Positions 11,820 through 20,896 of a stretch of 64,000 nucleotides of DNA are shown one piece after another. Under the pieces are notes generated by a model that was given only the letters and a program-made list of their open reading frames with translations, had not been told where the DNA came from and did no database searches. Each line of letters begins with the position of its first letter. Position 1 is the first letter of the stretch. This DNA comes from Gari tellinella (lineage: Eukaryota > Mollusca > Bivalvia > Cardiida > Psammobiidae): positions 24,386,742 through 24,450,741 of the forward strand of contig OV277870.1 in the NCBI GenBank assembly GCA_922989275.2, read 5' to 3'. Both the position numbers and the translations under genes were made by a program.

Positions 11820-12095
11820 CCCTTTTAAACTAAACTAAACGCAAACGCAAGGCAATTAAATGTAGAATTTGACAGGGTCTAGGAACTATATATACTTTCC
11901 CGTTCAAACGACATTAAATGCAAACAACATAATTTTGAAAAATGACAACTTTTTGAAAATGTACACGACCCATTTTAATCTAAGTGGCAAACAGGTTTGG
12001 AGAAAGATCAAACGCCAGGTAACCCGGCGTCTGCTCTGGCTCAAAACTGATTGCATGTGAAATAATTGTTTCAGAATAAACGCATCCCTTTGGCC
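11820..12095. mobile_element. Family A-related element, decayed
   Basis: Two blocks with CCCGTTCAAACG / AACGCAAACGCAAGG and an HP1-like centre (AAACAGGTTTGGAG..AACCCGGCGTCTG). The ends are not preserved. Confidence 0.55.
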
Positions 12096-12294
12096 AGGTT
12101 CTAAACTGTTTGTATTGGACAAGTGTACTTTTCACAAGTACACTGTTTGCAAATTACGCATATATGCATCACAAGAAGGTACAAAGAAGTACAATAAATT
12201 TTAACCTTTTTCAACTGTACATTACTTCACTCGATATTATATTAAGATACCAACTTAAAATCGAAACTGTATACTAGTTGTGTAATGGATGGAA

Positions 12295-12691
12295 TACATT
12301 GCTTCCTCTCTACAACGACATCGAATTGGAGACCCTGAATGTGTGTTGTTTGGAGGGAGTCATCATATGGGGGAATTATGACTTGGCTTGCATTTGCAAA
12401 TAGCTTAAATCCAGATCAGACGCCGCGTAACGCGCCGTCTGGTCTGGATTCAAGCTGTTTGTCACTCAACGTTAACTTTATTTTATCCATATATCCACTA
12501 ATATGATATATTAACTCTTTTTTTTTTAAAAAAACCAGCAGACGATAGCAAACAACGATATTAAGTAGACGAAATTGCGGCAGTAAAAGCGTTAGACATT
12601 ATACTAATTGTCCTGTTTAGGGAACTGCGACAATTGTCGTTGTAAGTAGGGAGTCGTTGTTGGGAGGGCCGTTTAGGGAGGGAACACTGTA
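12295..12691. mobile_element. Family I element with HP1 core
   Basis: TACATTGCTTCCTCTCTACA to GAGGGAACACTGTA, ~397 bp. HP1 core at 12400-12465 (GCGTAACGCGCCGTCTG). Confidence 0.75.
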
Positions 12692-13091
12692 AAACATTTT
12701 ACCCAAGATATTTTGAAATGGTACGGAGAGTATAAAAACAAAGAACTTTGCGACGATGGCCACTTCATAGATAATCAAGGCGGTGTCAAAATGCCTACTA
12801 TGTTACTCACCTGAACGGTATTTTGTCCCCCTGTAGAAAACCCATTTACATTACCCCCTAACCCTTGTATTATCTCTGTCCGTGTCCACGGGACTACTTA
12901 GAAATCGACTTATTACTGTGGTATCATCACTGTCAATGTCTGAACCAGCTAATTAACCCATTTATGACTGGATATTGCAATGAACTCTCCCTGTATACTT
13001 ACCGGAAGATTTCATTGCAGATAAACAAGTTTGATTTTAGGCATTGCAATGTAATATTTGAAATAGCATTAAATATAATGTAAAAATATAA

Positions 13092-13250
13092 GAAATGAAC
13101 TGATTTTTCGGCGTTTAAGCATAAAAAAGACACAAAATGATATGCAATTTTACCATGAATCGCGCTAGACATTTAAGCCCGATTCATGGAATATTTGCTG
13201 ATCATGTTCTGTCATTTATTTCGCTTAAACGCCGAAAAAGTTCAGTTTAT
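13092..13250. mobile_element. Hairpin element with 28-bp inverted ends
   Basis: GAACTGATTTTTCGGCGTTT at 13098 pairs with AAACGCCGAAAAAGTTC at the other end. A second inner pair CATGAATC..GATTCATG lies between. Its family is not found elsewhere in the window. Confidence 0.7.
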
Positions 13251-13282
13251 TTGTTAATTATATGTGGTTCTTTTTACAGCAT

Positions 13283-13532
13283 ATAATGGAGAATGTGTTA
13301 TTCTTTCCCCAATAAACGCGTTTACGCTAAAACTATTATGTCCAATACAAACAGTTTGGAGCCAGATCAGACGCCGGGTAACCCGGCGTCTGATCAGGCT
13401 CCAAACTGTTTGTCACCAAGATAAACATGAAATATCAGAATTGTCCAAAAGTTGTTCTTTTCTACGTTTTAGTGCTTTGCGTTTGCGTACGTTTGCGTTT
13501 AAACGGGAAAGAATAACAGATTCTCCACTGTA
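13283..13532 (+). mobile_element. Family A element, complete, HP1 core
   Basis: Starts TAATGGAGAATGTGTTATTC and ends AGATTCTCCACTGTA, 250 bp. HP1 hairpin reads GGAGCCAGATCAG with GGGTAACCC at the tip. The frame across it is open on both strands, as in other copies. Confidence 0.88.
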
Positions 13533-13749
13533 GTTGTTTTACAGCATATAAGAATGGGCATACAGTGCACCTTTAGCATTTATTTTTTGTCTAAGTGGCA
13601 ACATTTTTAGAGCCTGATCAATCGCTGGTTTGCAAATAAAATACAAAGTAGATCTACTTCTTTTATCACAAATGCGTTTTTTTTGGAAAGAATAGTGTCT
13701 ACCCACAGAGTTCCGACCTTGTAAGCTGAAATGAGCAATTTGTAATTTG

Positions 13750-13985
13750 CAAATAATACCCAACCCAACTGCAGACGACAATTACATAGTTTTCCTTATA
13801 TTGCTGAATTGTCGTCTGCTTCAAATATATCGTCTGCGAAAAATGTAAAAACAAATATCAAATTATGATTTCTAAATTGAAGAAACTGTGAATATAAGTG
13901 GCAAACAGTTTGGATCCAGATCAGACGCCGCGTTACGCGGCGTCTGATCTGGATCCAAACTGTTTGCAAATATTATCCAAGTCTT
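13750..13985. mobile_element. Family B element with perfect 67-bp HP1 palindrome
   Basis: 13901-13967 is a perfect palindrome, 32-bp arms around TTA, starting GCAAACAGTTTGGATCC. On the left lie GTCGTCTGCTTC and GAATATAAGTG as in other B copies. Confidence 0.8.
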
Positions 13986-14400
13986 TCAACTTTCAACTTT
14001 CAACTTTTATTTACATATGCATAAGTTCCACGGATAGTGAGAAACATTAGCATTACAATTATAACTCAGTTACATTGAACAACAAAAGTAAACAATATAA
14101 GGGGAAAACGGCTACACATAGTCGCGCGTAGCATGATAATGGTTCTGTTCTGTTATGTTCTGGGTAAGACATCCTCAAATGTAGCTCGCGCCTCTCTCAT
14201 TGAAATAATTGTTCAGCATGAGTCGTTAGCACATAAAACATCATGAACAGCTGAACATAATAAATGGCATAACTAAAAAGACAAACGTAATTAATTGGCT
14301 TAAGTATGGCGTCACCAAAAGTATCATTGATAAACAATATATGAGTATATACATAATAATATATCTTTATTTCAGTCTCTTCATGGTTCATAAAACAAAT
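13984..14400 (-). mobile_element. Possible 3' tail of a retroelement, minus strand
   Basis: Three CTTTCAA repeats followed by CTTTTATTTACATATG. On the minus strand this is a non-LTR tail ending in a short tandem repeat. No coding part is recognisable in the ~400 bp beyond. Confidence 0.35.
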
Positions 14401-14554
14401 ATAATATACATTTAGTCATAACATTAATCATGCTATTCAAATAAGAATTATAAGAGACTATGTAGTACTAATCACAACACACTTTTTTTTCTTAAACTCA
14501 TAAAAATGGTATTTGTCCTTGTTTAAACCAAGCGAAACGTAATTGCAGTGCACT

Positions 14555-14690
14555 AAAATGTAGAAAATGTCAATAACTAAAAAAATGAAATTTAGTTTTT
14601 ATTGAAGAGGCAAATACTTTGGAACCAGGTCAGACGCTGGGCTACCTTCCGTTTGATATGGAACCAAACTGTTTGCATGAATATATGGTA
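14555..14690. repeat. Decayed family A/HP1 remnant
   Basis: GCAAATACTTTGGAACCAGG..GAACCAAACTGTTTGC with a degraded centre. Confidence 0.5.
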
Positions 14691-14792
14691 TATCAGCTAT
14701 ATGATCTAAAAGAAGAAGATTCACAAATAGGTAAACCCTTTATTTGATCATGGAAAAAAACACAAGCAAACACATTTCTGTTGATGTCTAAA

Positions 14793-15045
14793 CCCATTAC
14801 ACCATAGCCGCCTTATAGTTTTAAATATATGGTGACCACTTAAAGCAGGTTGAAAGTAAAGCAGAATGTGCTTTAAGGCACATTCTGCTTTACTTTCAGC
14901 CTGTTTTAAGCTAATATCTGCTTTGATAAAGAAAATATTTCTTATGGTACTTATGCTTGACTAGAAAGATAGGATCTATTTTCTTCAGTGGAGGAAAAAT
15001 TAATGTGGTAAATAGGCGTATTAATCGGATAAAGGGTGAAACATT
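14793..15045. mobile_element. Family C element, HP2 core
   Basis: AAACCCATTACACCATAGCC at the left, hairpin with GTGCTTTAAGGCAC tip, right part TTTTCTTCAGTGGAGG..AAAGGGTGAA. The tip uses GTG/CAC where others have GCG/CGC, on both arms. Confidence 0.8.
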
Positions 15046-15109
15046 AAACAGTTTGTCTTAAGGTGCTATAGAAACTAAGAAAAGCATCTCAGTTTAATTG
15101 ATTGTATGA

Positions 15110-15245
15110 AAATACAGGGGACAGCTTAAAGCAAGGTGAAAGTAAAATAGAAAGGCCATGAAGGAAAATTTTTGTTTTACTATGACCTTGCTTTAAGCAG
15201 TCACCTGTCTTAAACATCTAACGATGAATCTAATGTAGTTGTCGT
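15110..15245. mobile_element. Family L element fragment, HP2-like core
   Basis: AGCTTAAAGCAAGGTGAAAG pairs with ACCTTGCTTTAAGCAG. The right flank TCACCTGTCTTAAACATCTA matches L copies at 21.7 and 23.4 kb. Confidence 0.6.
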
Positions 15246-15369
15246 AATAGAGAAGTTAACAGTATTTACTTAATTGCAGTTGAGAAATGTTTTTTTCAGA
15301 CCATGGTATTCTGATTAGGATTCAAATATTTCAGATTTAGATCACGCTTCGAATATTTTAATAAAAGTA

Positions 15370-15660
15370 GAAGGGGCCTCCGTGGTCTAGTGATATAGTC
15401 ACTGTGACTTACATCACTAAGCTCCCCACCGCTATGAGTTCGAAACCCAGTAGGGTCGTTCGGATTTTTAATGTGGGTAGCCTTCCAGCTGGCTTGCGGA
15501 AGGTCGGTGGTTCTACCCAGTTGCCAATTTGTGTCTGAAACAGTGCATAAACATAAAAGGGCTTCTGGGGTCTTCCTCCACCTGTAATTAGCTGGACGTC
15601 GTGATATGACTGAAATACTGTTACAAGCGACGTAAAATCATAACAAATCAAATAATAAAA
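15370..15660 (+). mobile_element. tRNA-derived SINE, near full length
   Basis: A tRNA-like head begins GGCCTCCGTGGTCTAGTGAT (A-box region) and contains GAGTTCGAAACCC (B box). The body follows with CTTGCGGAAGGTCGGTGGTT, CTACCCAGTTGCC and CTTCTGGGGTCTTCCTCCAC, a block I recall from SINEs of bivalves and related animals (V-SINE/RUDI-like; from memory). It ends GCGACGTAAAATC followed by an A-rich tail. Pol III-type transcription and LINE-dependent movement are inferred from the family. Confidence 0.8.
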
Positions 15661-15841
15661 GAAGAACATATTTATAAGACACTCAATTGGATATGGCTTA
15701 AGTCAAATACCTAAATTTATATTTGTGATATAAAAGCAGACGACAATTATTTTAAAGTCGATGACGCCATGGCAGTAATGAGGTTAAAGAGGGAAAAAAA
15801 TGTATCCCCCAATTTAACGTCCCAACAAAAAGGGCCGATGC

Positions 15842-16084
15842 GGACCCGTTTCATAAAACTTCGTACGACAAAAACGGTCGTAAGTCAAAACTTTAAAATA
15901 CATTTAATTTCTGATTTCTCTATCAAATCCTGTCTTGTGACAACTCTTTGGAATCGTCTTTTCAAGACGATTCCAAAAAAAGTCACAAGACAGGATTAGA
16001 TAGAGAAATAAAAAATGATCGATACTTTTATAATCTTACTTACGACAACATTTGTCGTACGAAGTTATATATGAAACGGGCCCC
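15842..16084. mobile_element. Long foldback element, ~120-bp arms
   Basis: The sequence turns on itself at AAGACGATTCC near 15970. CAAATCCTGTCTTGTGAC on the left pairs with GTCACAAGACAGGATTAG on the right, and the outer CGGACCCGTTTCAT and ATGAAACGGGCCC pair too. A half copy lies at 42834-42955. Confidence 0.75.
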
Positions 16085-16289
16085 TGGACCACAAGGCATG
16101 AGAGGATGCGTCAAGAACAACAACAACACCCCCACTTTATAACAGCGTTTATCTAAACCGATCACACTCTCATGCTGTTATTTCTTAAAACGCTGAGGAA
16201 TGTAGATTTTAGAGATATCTCTTACCTAATTTGAGATATTCGGCTAATTCTTAACCCCTAAATTGCACGAAAATCGTATCCGAAACTGG

Positions 16290-16375
16290 CGTTCGCAGGC
16301 GGTTTGGACCCAGATTAGACACCGTGTAGTAAAGTAACTCGACGTCTGATCTGGATCCAAGCTGTTTGATATTCG
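16290..16375. repeat. HP1 hairpin, decayed
   Basis: GGTTTGGACCCAGATTAGAC..GTCTGATCTGGATCC, with extra bases (TAGTAAAG) at the tip. Confidence 0.55.
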
Positions 16376-16728
16376 GATCTTAGTTATTGCGAATTTGGAG
16401 AAGACATAGATAAAAAGAGTGTTTTTAAGTGTGTTTTTTAACGTTCAATTGAAGAAATTGGAATGAACCACTTAATTTACCAAGAATTCTGACGTCTCAT
16501 TCGTTTAATTCTTTAACTTCAGCCTTTGAGTTCTTGTAGGGTTTTAGAAGTACTAATTAGCACTTCTGTGATTCCAATTAGCTTTATTGAATTATCTTAA
16601 TGGTCGGTTATGTTAACCTCTAAACTCCCTTGCCCCAAGTACAATGACTATTTGTTAACCGTTCAGATCATGATAAGACGCCGCGTAGCGTAATCAATTT
16701 CAAACAATATTTGTCGTCTGCTTTTTTA

Positions 16729-17867
16729 GCTCACCTGAGCACAAAGTGCTCAAGGTGAGCTTTTGTGGTCAGTCAATGTCCGGCGTCCGTCGTCGTGCGT
16801 CGTGCGTTGTGCGTCGTGCGTCGTGCGTTGTGCGTCAACAATTTCTTCAAACATCTTCTTCTCCAAAACCACTTGCTTGATTGCAACCAAACTTCACAGG
16901 AATGTTCCTTGGGTCAAGCTCTTTCAAAGTTGTTCAAAGAATTTGAAACCATGCAGAACTCTGGTTGCTATGGCAACCAAAGTGAAAAAATAAGGAAATC
17001 TTAAAAAATCTTCTTGTCACAAACCACAAGAGCCAGAGCTTAGATATTTTGCACATAGCATTACCTATAGGTCCTCTATCAAAGTTGTTTAAATTTTGCC
17101 CCTGGGTCAAAATTGGCCCCGCCCCGGGGGTCAACGTTTTACATAGAGTTATATAGTGAAATGTTCAAACATCTTTTTCTCTGAAACCAATATGTCCAGA
17201 GCTTTGATATTTAGCATGGTATTACTTCTAGAGGTATTTGACTTATGTTGTTGAATCGGTTCCGGTCCGTTGCATATCTGGGTCACCGAAGCTAAAAATA
17301 GATTTTTTTTCCATGAGAACTTAAAAAATCTTCTTGTCTGAAACCATAGTACACTTAGCTTAGATATTTTGCACATAGCATCGTCAACATGTCCTCTATC
17401 AAAGTTGTTCAAATTTTGTCCCTGGGGTCAAAATTGGCCCCGCCCCGGGGATCACAGTTTTACAAAGAGTTATATAGTGAAATGTTCAAACATCTTTTTC
17501 TCTGGAACCAATATGACCAGAGCTTTGATATTTGGCATGATGTAACTTTTAGAGGTCCTTCACATATATGGATGAATTGGTTCTGGTCTGTTGCATATCT
17601 GGGTCACCGGAGCTAAAAATAGATTTTTTCAATGAAAACTTCAAAAATCTTCTTGTCCGAAACCATAGTACACTGAGTTAAGATATTTTGCACATATCAT
17701 CATTTACAGGTCCTCTATCTTAGTTGTTCAAATTTTGCCCCTGGGGTCAAAATTGGCCCCGCCCTGGGGGTCACCTTTTACAAATCTTCTTTTCTGAAAT
17801 CACGTGACCCATCCTAGTGTCACCATTGTCAGGTGAGCGATCAAGGGCCATTCTGGCCCTCTTGTTT
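16729..17867 (+). mobile_element. AGCTCACCTGAGC-ended element with tandem repeats inside
   Basis: Starts AGCTCACCTGAGCACAAAGT and ends CAGGTGAGCGATCAAGGGCC. Near the start lies CGTCGTGCGTCGTGCGTTG, a short GTCGTGC repeat. Then ~320-bp units repeat about 2.5 times (GAGTTATATAGTGAAATGTT at ~17146 and ~17467). No transposase. The same ends occur reversed at 55227-56616. Confidence 0.75.
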
Positions 17868-17899
17868 CTCAAATTCAAGAGTAAGTATTTTTACTTAAG

Positions 17900-17990
17900 A
17901 AATATTGAAATGAGTATTAAATAGTTTGGATCCTGATCAGACGCCGCATTATGCGGCGTCTGATCAGGATCGAAACTGTTTGCAAATGTG
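17900..17990. repeat. HP1 hairpin, nearly perfect
   Basis: TAGTTTGGATCCTGATCAGA and the complement arm, with GCATTATGC at the tip. The flanking TATTTTTACTTAAGAAATAT matches family B. Confidence 0.75.
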
Positions 17991-18095
17991 TATTGTACTC
18001 GGGACAAAGCAGTTTTCAAAGAGGGTCAAGTTGACACGAGCCAAATTTTCTTCATTGAAAACATCCACGGATGAATAGACCATGGTGTTAGTAAT

Positions 18096-18325
18096 GCTTG
18101 CCCTTTCACTCTCAACAACGTCATAAATTGCATTTACAAACAGTTTTGATACTTACGGCGTCTGGGTCAGGATCAAAACTGCTTGCCACTTATTTTTTCA
18201 ATTACATCTGTTATATTGCCTTAAATCTAATTTTGAAACGATCGTGCAGACAACAATATTGAAACAATCGACAATATGGCGAGGAAAGGGTAAAATCCTC
18301 ACGATAAATTTAATCATGACAGGTT
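18096..18325. mobile_element. Family B element
   Basis: CCCTTTCACTCTCAACAACG start, decayed hairpin (18140-18190), GACAACAATATTG and ATGGCGAGGAAAGGGTAAA, end TCATGACAGGTTTAA. Confidence 0.65.
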
Positions 18326-18468
18326 TAAAAGTAACTAGTGTACTCGAAGTAAGGCAGTGAAGGGGCCAAGTTGACACCAGCTAAACACAGATATAATTGA
18401 AGAATTCATTTAAAACATCCACGGATGAATAGATGCCTCGTATTAGTAATGCTTACATCAGGGCTGCC

Positions 18469-18732
18469 AAAAGTTTACATAAAAAAGAATTGTTTGTGAT
18501 AGAGAGCAAAAAGATTTCACAATTTTCTTTTTTCAAGTGCGATTTTACGAATCGTACCTTTACCCCATAGCCTGTTTCTACTTTTGTTGACACGTGACTA
18601 CTTAAAGCAGGCTGGAAGTAAAGCAGAATGCGCCTTAATGCGCATTCTGCTTTACTTTCAGCCTGCTTTAAGTTACCATATTCAAAAAATATTCCGAAGA
18701 TTTCGGAAAAATCCCGAAAAATGGCAGCCCTG
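18469..18732. mobile_element. Family M element containing an HP2 cassette, with TSD
   Basis: CAGGGCTGCCA at the left and TGGCAGCCCTG at the right. A 6-bp duplication TTACAT lies immediately outside both ends (18463-18468, 18733-18738). Inside, a family C-like stretch with the HP2 hairpin starts near 18558. The ends resemble hAT-type termini, although hAT duplications are usually 8 bp. Confidence 0.82.
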
Positions 18733-18918
18733 TTACATTACAAAAACATGTAATGCCTTGTTGTCGTGTCAACAACAATAAACAAGTGACATGTATATCG
18801 AATTCCCTTTCACATCCAATTTCTTTACAATCATGCATGTGTCTAAACTAAGTTAATGAAATCTGAACGTTTGTACTGAAGTTTTAATGTAAATTACATT
18901 GTTCAGTCAAGCTTGTCG

Positions 18919-19170
18919 TTAACCCTGTCCCCTATAGAAACGCATTTTAGCACATTCAATTTCTTCCTCCGCTGAAGAAAATAGTTACAATTTATACAGT
19001 CATGGATATGTATCATGGGGATTTGTTCTTTATTCTAGCAGGAAGTAGCTTAAAGCAGACCGAAAGTAAAGCAGAATGCGCCTTGATGCGCATTCTGCTT
19101 TACTTTCAACCTGCTTTAAGTAGTCGCCTATTTTCAAATCTTGAAACAGGCTGGGGTAAAGGGTAAAGAC
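18919..19170. mobile_element. Family C element, HP2 core, reversed
   Basis: TTAACCCTGTCCCCTATAGA to GGGTAAAGGGTAAAG. The hairpin tip GCGCCTTGATGCGC is intact. Confidence 0.8.
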
Positions 19171-19441
19171 ACATTGGAATCTTTCAATATAAGTTACTGC
19201 TCAATGAAGGACAAACTTATATAGCAAAAAGCTCCTACATTACTTTACATTATTCCAATGTGAAGCCACTGTCTTTAAAGATTAATTTAAGTGTTTTTGA
19301 GAAGTTGCTTGAACACAAGTTGACTTTATATATTTCAAACCGTTCAACCTCATTGTTTTGAAAGCGTTCTTAGTTCTTTGTCAGCTGGTTGACATGTTAC
19401 TTGTTTACATCATTCACTGTATCTCGTTACGTCGTGTTACA

Positions 19442-19680
19442 TGTTACAATGGAGAAGACATTTTTCTTTTCTTTCCCAATAAACATGCTTATGCTTAAAC
19501 GTTATGTCCAATGCTAGCAGTTTTGAAACAGATGAGACGCTGGGTAACCCAGCGTCTGACCAGACTCCAAAATATTTGCAACTAAGATTTTAAATAATTC
19601 GTCAGAGTTTATCTAAAGTCATTTTCCACATTTTACATCATCGCATTAAATAATATTTCGAGGTTTTACTGTATAACGAA
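19442..19680. mobile_element. Family A element, decayed
   Basis: TACAATGGAGAAGACATTTT, AATAAACATGCTTATGC and the hairpin CTGGGTAACCCAG. The right end is degraded. Confidence 0.65.
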
Positions 19681-19811
19681 ATGACACGGAGCCCTTTAAT
19701 CTTGGTCAACACTGTTCACATAAAACAAGTGTACCCTTCACAGGTACACTGTGTATAAGTATGTGTGTCACTAGGAATCAAAGGATGAAGTTGACTGTTT
19801 CACACGCGTAC

Positions 19812-20045
19812 ACCATTACCCCATAAATACGCCTTTCTACGCCTTTAACTGTTTTCTCCTGTGAGAACAATCGTTCCAATTTATACAGTTAAGAATATGT
19901 ATGATCAGAACTATTTTCTATATTGTAGCAGATAGTAGCTTAAAGCAGGCTGTAAGTAAAGCAGAACGCGCCTGCTTTACTTTCAACCTGCTTTAGGTGG
20001 TCACCTATTTTCAAAACTAGAATCAGGCTATGGGATAATGGATAA
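19812..20045. mobile_element. Family C element, HP2 core shortened
   Basis: CATTACCCCATAAATACGCC to ATGGGATAATGG. The hairpin tip is reduced to AACGCGCCTGC, so half of one arm is lost. Confidence 0.72.
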
Positions 20046-20465
20046 AACCGTCGAGGGAATGAACTTCGCGAATGCGTGCACAATGCCATTACTATACAGC
20101 GAAGTTGAGAGCTAACTATAAAACAGATATATAACAAATAATACCGACTTGTTGTGAATGTAAAAGCTATTGTTTTCGATAATTTAAATACTATTCTCGT
20201 TTAGTTTATTTCCCACGGGTCACATTTTATTAAGTGAAGATTACATTACACGCGTTGAACAATTCTTATAACATTGTACAATCACCTCTCGCTTTTGCCA
20301 AAATAACACGTATGGCTAAGGTCGCATGTCATTTTTAAATTACCTCTTAAGTCGACCAAATCGGTATTTCAAAGCCCCCCTCCCCCAACACTTTGGAAGA
20401 ATTCATTATAGATAGTCAGGGGTGAATTAAGGACACTGCAATATTTTCCATACAGCAGAACGTTT

Positions 20466-20545
20466 CATATACAATAGCAAACAGTGCAGACACTGGTGAG
20501 ACGCCGTGTCATTCGATGTCAGATCAGGGTCTACACTGTTTGCCA
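20466..20545. repeat. HP1-type hairpin, D-like
   Basis: GCAAACAGTGCAGACACTGG..GGGTCTACACTGTTTGCC. The centre is decayed (GTGTCATTCGATG). Confidence 0.55.
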
Positions 20546-20743
20546 TCGTGCCCTTTAATAGACACTTAAAAGTCTTTTTAATAGACACTAGGCATAAATG
20601 GGTCAACTTTGAAGTACTGATATGTTCGAAGTAAATCAGATTCTACAGTAGTGACTTTAAATCTTTACCCATGGACTGGGTTCATTTTTAAAGACAGGAG
20701 ATCTTTACTTTGTTTCTTACTTATTATTTTGTCCTATTTACAG

Positions 20744-20896
20744 CTGAAATCTGCAGCGTTGCCCCGGTAGGTCCAGATGAAGATCCCTTATTATGTCCCC
20801 ATGGTTACTTCTGTTTCGTCGAAGACTCGGGTAGCAAGAAGAAGAATGGTAAAAAGCGAACCCGTGGAATATGCGTAAAAGAGGCGGATGAGGGGT
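20744..20896 (+). CDS. Exon with CPHGYFCF motif, cysteine-rich gene
   Basis: Acceptor TCCTATTTACAG and donor GGGGT|GTAAGT bound 153 bp. It enters with two bases completing a codon and leaves with one base. It encodes EICSVAPVGPDEDPLLC and a second cysteine pair, then a Lys/Arg-rich loop (SKKKNGKKRTRG) ending in ICVKEADEG. A family C element starts about 21 bp after the donor. Confidence 0.75.

Noticed and set aside
13283..13532. Possible small protein genes in family A copies
   Set aside because: The same frame recurs in dispersed copies and is made by the HP1 palindrome. Treated as transposon sequence, noted only as a weak finding.
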